Assembly: GCF_902497555.1 (NCBI RefSeq)
Contig: NZ_CABVGP010000001.1
Span: 1,302,001 to 1,366,000 of the forward strand
Source: Amycolatopsis camponoti
GTDB taxonomy: Bacteria; Actinomycetota; Actinomycetes; Mycobacteriales; Pseudonocardiaceae
Reading direction: 5' to 3'
DNA length: 64,000 nt
The notes under the pieces were generated by a model. That model was not told where the DNA came from and searched no databases. It worked only from the letters and a program-made list of their open reading frames with translations. Below are positions 33,305 to 41,922 of the stretch, piece after piece; position 1 is the first letter of the stretch; the number at the start of each line of letters is the position of its first letter. The translations under genes and the position numbers were made by a program.

Positions 33305-33895
33305 GTGCCCAAGGTTGTCGATCACGACGCGCGCCGCCGGGAGATCATCGGGGTGGTGTGGCGGCTCGTCGCCGAGGAAGGCATCCAGTCGGTGACCACC
33401 CGGCGGATCGCCGAAGCGGCCGGCTTCGCGAACGGGGCGCTGCTCTACTACTTCCCGAACAAGGACGCCGTCCTCACCGCCGCCTTCCAGCACATCTTCG
33501 ACTCGACGAACACCCGCGCCGACAAGGCGGAGGGGGATCGCCACGGCTTGAGCGGGCTCCGGACGCTGTGCCTGGAGATCATGCCGCTGGACGACGAGCG
33601 CCTCACCGAAGCGCGGCTGGCGATCACGTTCTGGCAGCAGGCGCTGAACTCCCCCGAAAAGGCCGAGATGCACGCGGGCTTCATGAACCGCTGGCGGGTG
33701 GAGATGCGCGCTCTCCTGGCGGAGGCGACGGCCGACGGCGAGATCGGCGAGCTGCCGAGCATCGACGCCGTCGTGGACGAGCTGCTCTCGATGCTCATGG
33801 GCCTGCAGATCCTCGGCGTCCTCTCGCCGCGGGAAGCGACGCCGGAGCGGCAGCTCGGTCAGCTCGACGAGTTCTTCGCCCGGCTCCGCCGCTGA
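33305..33895 (+). CDS. TetR family regulator (BetI-like) of the amine oxidase locus
   Basis: The 196-aa protein has the TetR helix-turn-helix ([20 protein letters not shown], then FPNKDAVL) and a C-terminal domain like that of BetI-type regulators ([20 protein letters not shown]). The GTG at 33305 follows GGGAAGGGAAC. It is divergent from the amine oxidase, with an operator-like dyad between, so it likely senses an amine or choline-like compound. Confidence 0.87.
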   Translation: MPKVVDHDARRREIIGVVWRLVAEEGIQSVTTRRIAEAAGFANGALLYYFPNKDAVLTAAFQHIFDSTNTRADKAEGDRHGLSGLRTLCLEIMPLDDERLTEARLAITFWQQALNSPEKAEMHAGFMNRWRVEMRALLAEATADGEIGELPSIDAVVDELLSMLMGLQILGVLSPREATPERQLGQLDEFFARLRR

Positions 33896-33898
33896 GCG

Positions 33899-34579
33899 TC
33901 AGCTCGGGATGCCGGCGCCGATCCCGTCGAGGAGGAAGCCGAGGCCGATCCGGAAGGTCTCGTCGGCGTCCAGGTGGGCGGCGTCGCGGATGACGGTCTC
34001 CAGCGCGGGGAACCGGCCGGTCGCGAACATCCGCACCAGGTACGGGCCGGAGGCGGCCTGCCACTGCCGCTGGTCCATCCCGGACGCGCGTTCGGCGCGG
34101 CGTTCGGCGATCTCGCGGCGCACGGTGCCGATCACGTACGCGTCGACCGCGCCGACCACCGGCATGACCAGGTCCAGGTCGACGCCGTCGAGCGCGGCCA
34201 GCACGGCCTCGCCCCTGGCCAGCGCGTTCGGCCCGAGCTGGGGCCGCCCGCCGATCAGGTCGGCCAGCCACTCGTGCCGGTGCGCGGCGCGCCGGGTCAG
34301 CTCGGCGACGGAGGTCAGCACCTCCCGCCAGCCGTCCCCGGACGGGCGGATCTCGGCGTAGACCGCGTCGACCATCAGGTCGAGCAGCTCCTCCTTCGTG
34401 GCGATGTAGCCGTACAGCCGCATCGGCCCGACGTCCAGCGCGGCGGCGACCTTGCGCAGCGACACCGCTTCGAGGCCGTCCGCGTCCGCCAGCCGGATCG
34501 CCGTCCGGACGATCCGCTCCCTGCTCAGCGGGGTCGGCACCGGTCGTTCCGGCGGCTCCGGCCGTTCCCACACCAACAT
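33899..34579 (-). CDS. TetR-class repressor (TetR_C-type) facing the TetX-like gene
   Basis: The 226-aa protein has the helix-turn-helix VSLRKVAAALDVGPMRLYGY, then IATKEELLDLMVD, and the C-terminal domain of the tetracycline-repressor type (LTRRAAHRHEWLADLIGGRP; YVIGTVRREIAE). The ATG at 34579 is used; upstream in-frame starts would overlap the operator region. It is divergent from the flavin monooxygenase gene, with two identical palindromic half-operators between them, and is the probable repressor of both. Confidence 0.87.
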   Translation of the reverse strand: MLVWERPEPPERPVPTPLSRERIVRTAIRLADADGLEAVSLRKVAAALDVGPMRLYGYIATKEELLDLMVDAVYAEIRPSGDGWREVLTSVAELTRRAAHRHEWLADLIGGRPQLGPNALARGEAVLAALDGVDLDLVMPVVGAVDAYVIGTVRREIAERRAERASGMDQRQWQAASGPYLVRMFATGRFPALETVIRDAAHLDADETFRIGLGFLLDGIGAGIPS

Positions 34580-34601
34580 GCGAGTGACAGTACATCGCAT
34601 C

Positions 34602-34634
34602 TTTCGATACAGTGTATTTGTCAATACAGTGTAT
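34602..34634. promoter_or_regulatory. Duplicated TetR operator and divergent promoters
   Basis: The near-palindrome ATACAGTGTAT occurs twice (34607-34617 and 34624-34634), 17 bp apart. TTTCGA (34602-34607) and TACAGT (34625-34630) are spaced 17 bp as a plausible plus-strand promoter. On the minus strand TTGACA (34619-34624) is a perfect -35. The operators overlap these elements. Confidence 0.7.
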
Positions 34635-34647
34635 CGAAGGGGCTCCC

Positions 34648-35757
34648 ATGAAGATCGCCATCGTCGGAGCCGGGCCGGGCGGCCTGGCCCTCGCCCGGGT
34701 GCTGCACGTCCACGGCGTCGAGGCCGTCGTGTACGAGCGGGAGTCCTCCCGCGACGCGCGCGGCCAGGGCGGCATGCTCGACATCCACTCCGGGCAACAG
34801 GCGCTGCGCGAGGCCGGCCTGATGGCGGAATTCCTCGCGATCGCCCGCGGGGAAGGCCAGGACATGCGCCTGCTCGAGCCGGACGGCACCCTGCTGCTGC
34901 AGGAGGACACGCCCGACGACGCCCCGCTCGTCCGGCCCGAGGTCGACCGCGCCGATCTGCGCGACCTGCTGCTGGACTCCCTCCCCGAGGGCGTGGTGCG
35001 CTGGGGGCGCGCGTTCGAATCCGCCGGAGACGGCCTGCTGCACTTCGCGGACGGCAGCAGCGCGGAGTACGACCTGCTGGTCGGCGCGGACGGCGCGCAG
35101 TCCCGGGTCCGCGCGCTGGTCACCGACGCCCGCCCCGCGCACATCGGCCAGAACGCCGTCGAGGTCGGCATTCCCGACATCGACCGCACGCACCCCGAGC
35201 TCGCGGCGATGGTCGGGCGCGGCACCTACTGGGTGCTCGGCGACGGGAAGTCCCTGGCGGCACAACGCAACGGCGACGGCCGCGTCCGCATCGGCGTCAG
35301 CTTCTACCACACCGGCGAGGACTGGTTCGCCACCAGCGGGATCCCGTTCGACGACCCGGCCGCCGCCCGCGCGCGGCTGATCGAGCTGCTCCCCGGCTGG
35401 CACCCGCGGATCACCGCGCTGATCGAAGCCTGCGACGACACGGTCGTGCCGCGGTCGTTCTTCACCCTCCCGGTCGGCCTGACCTGGCCGTCGCGGCCGG
35501 ACGTCACGGTGCTCGGCGACGCCGCGCACCTGATGCCGGCGGTGGGCGAGGGCGTCAACATGGCCCTGCTCGACGGCGCCCGGCTCGGTCTCGCGCTGGC
35601 CGCGCACCCGGACGACTTCCCCGCCGCCGTCGAGGAATACGAAAGCGAAATGTTCGAACGCACCGCCGCCGTCGCCCGGAAGTCCGCGGACATGAAGGAA
35701 ATGCTGATGTCTCCGGACGCCGCCCGGAGACTGCTCGCGTTCTTCCAGCCGGGCTGA
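34648..35757 (+). CDS. TetX-like FAD-dependent monooxygenase
   Basis: The 369-aa flavoprotein has GAGPGG (residues 7-12), the DG motif LVGADGAQSRVR and the GD motif VTVLGDAAHLMPAVGEGVNM. Segments GGMLDIHSGQQALREAGL and RPEVDRADLRDLLLDSLPEG follow the pattern of TetX tetracycline monooxygenases (GGTLDLHxGSGQEAMKKAGL, NPEINRNDLRAILLNSLE) closely. The ATG at 34648 has AAGGGG upstream. The facing regulator is TetR_C-type. Tetracycline or a natural polyketide could be the substrate; resistance is not demonstrated, and many relatives have other substrates. Confidence 0.87.
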   Translation: MKIAIVGAGPGGLALARVLHVHGVEAVVYERESSRDARGQGGMLDIHSGQQALREAGLMAEFLAIARGEGQDMRLLEPDGTLLLQEDTPDDAPLVRPEVDRADLRDLLLDSLPEGVVRWGRAFESAGDGLLHFADGSSAEYDLLVGADGAQSRVRALVTDARPAHIGQNAVEVGIPDIDRTHPELAAMVGRGTYWVLGDGKSLAAQRNGDGRVRIGVSFYHTGEDWFATSGIPFDDPAAARARLIELLPGWHPRITALIEACDDTVVPRSFFTLPVGLTWPSRPDVTVLGDAAHLMPAVGEGVNMALLDGARLGLALAAHPDDFPAAVEEYESEMFERTAAVARKSADMKEMLMSPDAARRLLAFFQPG

Positions 35758-35881
35758 AGGGCAGCAGGGGTCACCCCTCTTTCTCGAACCACTGTGCCGG
35801 AATCCCCTGTGCTGCTGGTAAAACCGGAAGGACGGCCTACGGTTCGGGGTGGGCCGGTCCGGGGTGTGGAAGGGAATCCAG

Positions 35882-37117
35882 ATGACCAGCGGCAACGTCT
35901 TGCGGCTCGACGTGAACGGCCAGGACGTGCACGAAGAAGGCCGGCTCCTGCGCTCCGAGGGCTCGGCCGGGCTCGTGGAACTGCCCGGCGGCGTCCCGGC
36001 GTGGGCGGTCGCGGACGCGGCCACGCTGCGCAAGCTCCTCACCGACCCCCGGGTGTCGAAGGATCCCCGCGCGCACTGGACCGCGTTGCGCGAAGGGCGG
36101 ATCGGCGAGGACTGGCCGCTGCTGATCTGGGTGTCGGTGCGCAACATGTTCACCACCTACGGCGCCGACCACCGGCGGCTGCGGGCCTTGGTGTCCAAGG
36201 CGTTCACCCCGCGTCAGGTCGACGCCATGCGGCCGGAGATCGAGCAGATCACGACCGGGCTGCTCGACCGGCTCGAGCACTCGGGCGCGAGCGGCGAGCC
36301 CGTCGACCTGCGCGAGGAGTTCGCCTACCCGCTGCCGGTCGAGGTGATCTGCCGGCTCTTCGGCGTGCCGGTCGACCGCCGGGCCGCGATGCGCTCGGTC
36401 GTCGACACCATCTTCGACACCACCGTCACCGCCGAGCAGGCGCAGGCGAACTCGCACGAGCTGTACGAGCTCATGCGCGGCCTGGTCGCCGACAAGACCG
36501 CGAACCCCGCCGACGACCTGACCAGCGCCCTGATCACCGCACGGTCGGAGGACGCGACCCGGCTCGACGCCGACGAGCTGGTCGACACCCTCATCCTCAT
36601 GCTCACGGCGGGGCACGAGACGACGGTCAACCTGCTCGACCACGCGGTCACCGCCCTGCTGACCCATCCCGAGCAGCTCGCCGCCGTCCTGCGCGGTGAC
36701 CACAGCTGGGCCGACGTCATCGAGGAAACGCTGCGCTGGCAGGCCCCCGTCCCGTACCTGCCGCTGCGGTACGCGGTCGAGGACATCGCCCTGGACGACG
36801 GCACGATCATCGCCAAGGGGGAGGCGATCCTCGCGGCGTACGCGGCGGCCGGCCGCGACCCGGCCGAGCACGGCGCGACGGCCGGCCGGTTCGACCTGTC
36901 CCGCGAAGACAAGCAGCACCTGGCCTTCGGGCACGGGGTGCACTTCTGCATGGGTGCCCCGCTCGCCCGCCTCGAGGCCGCGATCGCCCTGCCCGCGCTG
37001 TTCGCCCGGTTCCCCGGGCTCCGGCTGGCCGTGGACCCGGCGGAGCTGGCCACCGTCCCGTCGTTCCTGTCCAACGGCCACACGGCGATCCCGGCGGTGC
37101 TCGGCGGGGGAGCCTGA
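35882..37117 (+). CDS. Cytochrome P450
   Basis: The 411-aa P450 has the I-helix AGHETT (residues 243-248), the K-helix ExxR pair in EETLRW (Glu282, Arg285) and the haem loop FGHGVHFCMG with Cys356. This is the class I bacterial type that uses separate ferredoxin and reductase; none is adjacent. The ATG at 35882 has AAGGG upstream. It is 124 bp downstream of the TetX-like gene on the same strand. The substrate is unknown. Confidence 0.93.
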   Translation: MTSGNVLRLDVNGQDVHEEGRLLRSEGSAGLVELPGGVPAWAVADAATLRKLLTDPRVSKDPRAHWTALREGRIGEDWPLLIWVSVRNMFTTYGADHRRLRALVSKAFTPRQVDAMRPEIEQITTGLLDRLEHSGASGEPVDLREEFAYPLPVEVICRLFGVPVDRRAAMRSVVDTIFDTTVTAEQAQANSHELYELMRGLVADKTANPADDLTSALITARSEDATRLDADELVDTLILMLTAGHETTVNLLDHAVTALLTHPEQLAAVLRGDHSWADVIEETLRWQAPVPYLPLRYAVEDIALDDGTIIAKGEAILAAYAAAGRDPAEHGATAGRFDLSREDKQHLAFGHGVHFCMGAPLARLEAAIALPALFARFPGLRLAVDPAELATVPSFLSNGHTAIPAVLGGGA

Positions 37118-37220
37118 CGACCGGGGGCGTGTACGGTTGCGGAGCGCCGGTTCCGTTCCAGGGCCGTCGCCCCGCGTCCCCACCCGGGGCCGGTTTTCCG
37201 TTCAGGAGGCCCCACCCGCC

Positions 37221-37586
37221 GTGCCAGGCTCCTTCGAGGTGATCAGGACCGCCGGGGCGACGATCGTCGCGGCGGCGGGTGATCTCGACCTCGCCGTCAC
37301 GGACGTCCTCGAGGCGCTGCTGGACCGGGAGCTCCGGCGGCGACCGCCGGCCCTGGTGGTCGACACCGCGGCGGTGACCTTCTGCGCGGCGCGGGTGCTG
37401 ACGATCCTGGTGGACGCGACCGCCGACGCCGTGCTGCGCGGGGTGCCGTTCGCGCTCGCCGGCCGGAACCGGGTACTGCTGCGGCCGATCGAGCTGCTCG
37501 GGCTGGGCCGGGTGCTGCCGATCCACCGGGACACGGGGGAAGCGCTTTCGTGGCTGGCCGCGGTTCCGCTGCTGACCGACCGCTGA
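37221..37586 (+). CDS. STAS-domain protein lacking the phosphorylatable serine
   Basis: The 121-aa protein has one STAS domain (TIVAAAGDLDLAVTDVLEAL; LVVDTAAVTFCAARVLTILV). The loop that normally carries the regulatory Ser/Thr reads CAAR, so it has no obvious phosphorylation site. The GTG at 37221 has AGGAGG about 12 bases upstream, slightly distant. It is convergent with the stressosome operon, 16 bp from its last gene. Confidence 0.72.
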   Translation: MPGSFEVIRTAGATIVAAAGDLDLAVTDVLEALLDRELRRRPPALVVDTAAVTFCAARVLTILVDATADAVLRGVPFALAGRNRVLLRPIELLGLGRVLPIHRDTGEALSWLAAVPLLTDR

Positions 37587-37602
37587 ACCGCCGGAAAGAC
37601 CT

Positions 37603-39153
37603 TCAGGCGTCGCGCCGGAAGGCGAGCAGGGCGATGTCGTCCTGGGCGTCGCGGCCGAACTCGTCGAGCAGCTTGTCGCACAACGCCTCCAGATCCGCGT
37701 CGTGCGTGACCGCGCCGGCCAGTGCGGCCATTCCCGCGTCGAGGTCGGTGCCGGATCGCTCGATGAGCCCGTCGGTGATCAACAGTGCGAGGGTGCCGAC
37801 CGGGAGGTCGATCTTCGTCGCCGCCGGGCGGGGCAGGCCCACACCGAGCAGCGGCCCGCGGATCTCCATGAAGCGCGTTCCACCGGCGTCGGCCAGCAGC
37901 GGCGGGATGTGGCCGGCGCAGGCCACCTCCGTCGCGCCGGTCGCGGGATCCACCAGCATCAGGCACGCCGTCGTGAGGCCGTCGGGGTGGAAGCGGCTCA
38001 CCACCGCGTCGAGGCGGTCGAGGATCTCCACCAGGCCGTGCCCTTCGACCGCGTAGGCGCGCAACGCGTGCCGCACCTCGCCCATCACCAGCGCCGCCTG
38101 GAGCGAGTGGCCCGAGACGTCGCCCACCGCGATGAGCAGCCGCCCGTCGAGCTCGGTCACCTCGTAGAAGTCGCCGCCGATCTCCGTGTGGCGCGACGCC
38201 GGGAGGTAGCGGGCCGCCATCGGCAGCTGCCGGCTGCTCGGCAGGCTGCGCGGCAGGAGGCTCCGCTGCAGCGCGACGGCCAGATCGCGCTCCCGGGACA
38301 GCGTGCGCAGGGCGTCGGCGGCCAGGGCGCTCACCTGGCCGAGCTGGGTCAGGACGTCCCGGTCCTGGTCGGTGGCCGCCACCTCGTCGTCGACCGCGAC
38401 GCACACGACGTCGGCACCGGGGCGCGCCCGGGCCAGCATGATCGTGGAGCTGCGCCCGGGACGCCACGCGAGCTCGTGGCCGCTGCTGACGGTCGTGCGC
38501 ACGTGGGGCTGCAGCAGCGACGCGGTCAGGTGGTCGAGGACGGCAGGCTCGGTGCCGGTGGCCGCCCGGTGGTCTTCGGCGGCGCTCGCGGTGCGCACCG
38601 CGCCCTGCGGCGTTGTCGCCAGGGCCGCCGCCGGGGCCGCGAAGATCGCCGCCGCGCCCGCGGCGACCGCCGCCAGGAAGCCGTCGAACGTCGTCGCGGA
38701 GTTGATGGCGAGCGTGGCTTCGGTCAGCTTCGTGAGCCGGTGGGCCAGCCGCTCGGCCACGGCGCGGGCGCGGTGGTAGCGCAGCGCCGACTCGACCACC
38801 GCGACCAGCTCGGCCGGGTCCACCGGTTCGACGAGGTAGGCGTCGGCGCCGCGGTTGAGCCCGTGGGTCCGGTCGTCCGGCTCGATGGCCGTGGCGGACA
38901 TGTGGATCACCGGGATCGCCGAGGTCGCCGGGTCCGCCTTGATCCGCTCGCAGACCTCGATCCCGCTGACGTCGGGGAGGTTGACGTCGAGCAGGACGAG
39001 GTCCGGCCGGTGCTCGGCGACCGCGTCGAGCCCCGCACCGCCGGTGCCGGCCTCGACGACGTGGTAGCCGTGGCGGCGCAGCCAGCTGCCGGCCAGGTAA
39101 CGGCTGGCCTCCATGTCGTCGACGATCAGGATCGTCGCGGCCGGGTCCGGCAT
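37603..39153 (-). CDS. Response regulator-GAF-PP2C (SpoIIE) phosphatase, RsbU-type output protein
   Basis: The 516-aa protein has a REC domain (ILIVDDMEASRYLAGSWLRR; acceptor Asp in VLLDVNLPDVSG), a central GAF-like region (residues about 155-290) and a C-terminal PPM/SpoIIE phosphatase domain (MAARYLPASRHTEIGGDFYE; VGDVSGHS; FGRDAQDDIALLAFR). Such proteins dephosphorylate anti-sigma antagonists. It is the last gene of the stressosome operon, one base after the hybrid kinase gene. It probably receives phosphate from that kinase and acts on a STAS antagonist. Confidence 0.9.
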   Translation of the reverse strand: MPDPAATILIVDDMEASRYLAGSWLRRHGYHVVEAGTGGAGLDAVAEHRPDLVLLDVNLPDVSGIEVCERIKADPATSAIPVIHMSATAIEPDDRTHGLNRGADAYLVEPVDPAELVAVVESALRYHRARAVAERLAHRLTKLTEATLAINSATTFDGFLAAVAAGAAAIFAAPAAALATTPQGAVRTASAAEDHRAATGTEPAVLDHLTASLLQPHVRTTVSSGHELAWRPGRSSTIMLARARPGADVVCVAVDDEVAATDQDRDVLTQLGQVSALAADALRTLSRERDLAVALQRSLLPRSLPSSRQLPMAARYLPASRHTEIGGDFYEVTELDGRLLIAVGDVSGHSLQAALVMGEVRHALRAYAVEGHGLVEILDRLDAVVSRFHPDGLTTACLMLVDPATGATEVACAGHIPPLLADAGGTRFMEIRGPLLGVGLPRPAATKIDLPVGTLALLITDGLIERSGTDLDAGMAALAGAVTHDADLEALCDKLLDEFGRDAQDDIALLAFRRDA

Positions 39154-39154
39154 G

Positions 39155-40900
39155 TCACGTCCTCCGCACTACTGCGAACGCTTCTCCGACCGCGAGCCTG
39201 ACGGTTTCGGCGGAGATCTGCGACTTGAGCAGCAGGGCAGCGCGCAGCCCGGCCGCGGTGAGGTCGAGCCCGTCGGGCACGGCCGAGGTGGTCACGACGA
39301 CGGGCAGGTCGCACAGCTCGTCCTTCGCGCGGAGCACGGCGAGGACCTCCCGGCCGTTCATGCCGGCCATGGCCAGGTCGAGGAAGACCACGTCGGGCCG
39401 GAACCCGCCCAGCGTCTCCAGCGCTTCCCGGCCGTCACCGGCGACCCGGACCTCGGGGGAGAGGTCGGCGATCCGGCGGGTGAACTCGTCGCGGAACACC
39501 GGGTCGTCGTCGACGACGAGCACGCTGCCGAGCGCGGTGATGTCCCCGCCGGGCGGCCGGGCGGGCAACCGCAGCTCCGCCGTGGTGCCCTGGCCGGCCT
39601 CGCTGGCCAGGGTCAGCTCGCCGCCGAGGATCTCGGCCAGCTTCCGGGCGTAGGACAAACCCAGCCCGGTGCCGGAGGTCTTCGCCTGCAGCTTGTTCCG
39701 GACCTGGTGGAACTCCTCGAAGACGCGCTCGAGCTGTTCGGCCGGGATGCCGATGCCGGTGTCGGTGACCGTGAAGCGGACGTGCTCGCCGTCGGCGGTG
39801 GCGGCCACGCCCACCGAGCCGCGCTCGGTGAACTTGATGGCGTTGGACAGCAGGTTGCGCAGGATGCGCACGAGCATGGTCTCGTCGGTGACGAGCGTGC
39901 CGGCCTCGGTGTCGCCGATGCGGAGCTCGACGCCGTCCGGGACGGTCGACCGCAGGACGCCCTGCAGGTGGAGGAGCACCGCACGGACGTCGATGGGGGT
40001 CGGGTGGGGGACCAGCCGGCCCGATTCGGCCTTGGCGGTGTCGAGCAGCTCGTTGACCAGGGCGAGCAGGGTCTCCCCGGAGTCGTTGATCAGCCGGACC
40101 TGGCGCTGCTGGTCGCCGGTGAGCGGTTCGGACCCCGCGGCGCCGAGCATGCGCGCGAGGCCGACGATCGAGTTCACCGGCGAGCGCAGCTCGTGGCTGA
40201 TGTTCGACCAGAAGCGGGTCTTCGCCTCGTTGACGGCGGCCAGCTGCGTCGTCTTCTCGTTGATCTCGGCGTAGAGAGCCACCACACCGCGGTTGGTCTC
40301 TTCGAGCTCTTCGGAGAGTTCCTTGTACAGCGCGACGACACCCTGGTTGGTCTCTTCGAGCTCCTCGTTGAGCCGCAGCAGCTCCCGCCGCTTGCTTTCG
40401 AGGTCGTCGAGCGCGGTGAGCAGTTCCTGGTTCTGGGCGCGCAGCTCGTCGAGCGGGCCGGCGGCTCTGCCGGCGGCGAGCCGTTCGCGCAAGGCGTCGA
40501 GAGAAAAGTCCATGGGCGCTGAACCTGCCGTCGTGCCCTTCGTCATGGTCATGGTGCCGCGAGCGGCCTCGTGGGTGGTGGTGACCTCGTCCATCAGCCG
40601 GGCCGTGGTGGCCCGGCTGACGTCGAGGACGTCGACGGCGGGCGGGCCCTGCCAGGTGATCTCGATCGCCAGGCCGGGCAACGGCGCCGGGATGAGCAAG
40701 AAGGCGACCGACGCCTCCGTCCCGCTCCGCACCAGGTCCCGGCCGACGTCGCTGAGGGCGGTCGCCACGCGGATCTGGTCCTGCGGTTCGAGGCCGATCG
40801 CCTGGGCCGCCTCCCGGCCGTACTGCCGCATCGCGAACACGCCGGATTCGGCGGAGAGCGTCATCCGCAGGAGCTCGTTCGCGCGGCGCGGGGACGTCAT
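39155..40900 (-). CDS. Hybrid sensor histidine kinase with RsbT-like N-terminal domain
   Basis: The 581-aa protein begins with an RsbT-like segment (residues about 10-105) that lacks the glycine-rich ATP boxes. It continues with a coiled coil including a tandem 18-residue repeat (181-216), a HisKA domain with His236 in SNISHELRSP, a HATPase domain (NLLSNAIKFT; DTGIGIP; GTGLGLSYARKLAE) and a C-terminal REC domain (VLVVDDDPVFRDEF; acceptor Asp in VVFLDLAMAGM). No membrane segment is present, so it is cytosolic. ATG 40900 overlaps the upstream gene by four bases. Confidence 0.88.
   Translation of the reverse strand: MTSPRRANELLRMTLSAESGVFAMRQYGREAAQAIGLEPQDQIRVATALSDVGRDLVRSGTEASVAFLLIPAPLPGLAIEITWQGPPAVDVLDVSRATTARLMDEVTTTHEAARGTMTMTKGTTAGSAPMDFSLDALRERLAAGRAAGPLDELRAQNQELLTALDDLESKRRELLRLNEELEETNQGVVALYKELSEELEETNRGVVALYAEINEKTTQLAAVNEAKTRFWSNISHELRSPVNSIVGLARMLGAAGSEPLTGDQQRQVRLINDSGETLLALVNELLDTAKAESGRLVPHPTPIDVRAVLLHLQGVLRSTVPDGVELRIGDTEAGTLVTDETMLVRILRNLLSNAIKFTERGSVGVAATADGEHVRFTVTDTGIGIPAEQLERVFEEFHQVRNKLQAKTSGTGLGLSYARKLAEILGGELTLASEAGQGTTAELRLPARPPGGDITALGSVLVVDDDPVFRDEFTRRIADLSPEVRVAGDGREALETLGGFRPDVVFLDLAMAGMNGREVLAVLRAKDELCDLPVVVTTSAVPDGLDLTAAGLRAALLLKSQISAETVRLAVGEAFAVVRRT
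40253..40360 (-). repeat. Tandem 54-bp repeat inside the hybrid kinase gene
   Basis: Two adjacent 18-codon units encode LEETNQGVVALYKELSEE and LEETNRGVVALYAEINEK. They extend the coiled coil between the N-terminal domain and HisKA. The repeat is close at the DNA level, so unit number could vary between strains. Confidence 0.8.
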
Positions 40901-41922
40901 GGCCGCGGCTTGCCGACGAGGACGCCCGCGTCGTCGTTGCGGACGCCGGCGTCGCGCACCAGCGCGGCGGCGATCACGAGCGGCGTGCTGTCGAACAGGG
41001 CGGTCCACTGGGCGGGGCGCCACTTCTCGGTGAGCCCGTCGCTGTGCAGCACGACCGCGGCGCCGGCGGGCAGCTCGTGGTCGAAGGCGCGGATCGTCCG
41101 GGCCTGGTAGCCCGCGATCCCGGGCACCGAGATCATGCCCTGCTTCCGGTCGCCGAGGACGACGGACGCGGCGATGTTGCCCAGGCCGGCGAAGCGGACC
41201 CGCCCCTCGGCCGGGGCCAGGTCGGCGACGGCGACGGCCCCGCCCCGGCTGCTGCGCAACGCGGCGTGGATCGCGGCGAGCACCTGCTCCGGGGGTTCGT
41301 CGGCCGGCCGTTCGCAGAAGACCCGGACGGCTTCCTGCGCCGCGCTGGCCGCCAGCGGTCCGTGGCCGGACCCGTCGCACATCATCAGCCGCAGCCGGCC
41401 GTTCGCGCGCATCACGGCGTAGGCGTCGCCACAGACCTCTTCGCCGGTGATCGGCCGGGTCATCCCGGCCGCGTCGTCGCCGGCCAGGTCCGCTCCGGCC
41501 GGCTGGAACCGGGCGGTGACGACCGTGCCGCTGCCCGGCTCCGAGAACACCGTGACGGTGTCGGAGAGCCGGTGCACCGCGCCGAGCCCGACCCCGAGGG
41601 TGCCCGCGGTGGAGTGGCCGTCCGCGATCGCCGCGGCCGGGTCGCCGATGCCGGGGCCGAGGTCGGCGGCGACGACCTCCACCGCGGCGTGGGTGGTCGC
41701 GCGGACCGACCGGACGACGAGCGTGCCGTGCCGCGCGTGGCGGTCCAGGTTCGTGGCCAGCTCCGTGACGACGATGCCGATCTCGGCGGTCCGCTGCTCG
41801 GTGAAGCCCAGCCGATCGGCCAGTGCGGTGGCGATCCGCCGCGCCCGGCCGGCCGCCGTCGGGTCGTCGACGGGCACCCAGGCGACGTCCTCGGTCACCG
41901 GCAGGCAGTCCGAGACGGTCAC
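40897..41922 (-). CDS. ATPase-PP2C fusion (RsbX/SpoIIE-type) stressosome regulator
   Basis: The N-terminal half is an HATPase_c anti-sigma-type kinase (EIGIVVTELATNLDRHA; DLGPGIGDP; GTLGVGLGAVHRLSDT). The C-terminal half is a PPM phosphatase (GEEVCGDAYAV; MMCDGSGHGPLAA; LHSDGLTEKW). In other bacteria this fusion follows rsbRST and resets or relays the stressosome. GTG 41922 overlaps the RsbT stop as GTGA; GTG 41931 is the longer alternative. Confidence 0.87.
   Translation of the reverse strand: MTVSDCLPVTEDVAWVPVDDPTAAGRARRIATALADRLGFTEQRTAEIGIVVTELATNLDRHARHGTLVVRSVRATTHAAVEVVAADLGPGIGDPAAAIADGHSTAGTLGVGLGAVHRLSDTVTVFSEPGSGTVVTARFQPAGADLAGDDAAGMTRPITGEEVCGDAYAVMRANGRLRLMMCDGSGHGPLAASAAQEAVRVFCERPADEPPEQVLAAIHAALRSSRGGAVAVADLAPAEGRVRFAGLGNIAASVVLGDRKQGMISVPGIAGYQARTIRAFDHELPAGAAVVLHSDGLTEKWRPAQWTALFDSTPLVIAAALVRDAGVRNDDAGVLVGKPRP

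Noticed and set aside
35766..35778. AGGGGT-C-ACCCCT as a terminator after the TetX-like gene
   Set aside because: The stem is only about four bases once a realistic loop is allowed.
34599..37117. TetX-like gene plus P450 as part of a biosynthetic gene cluster
   Set aside because: No polyketide synthase, peptide synthetase, terpene synthase or glycosyltransferase occurs in the window.
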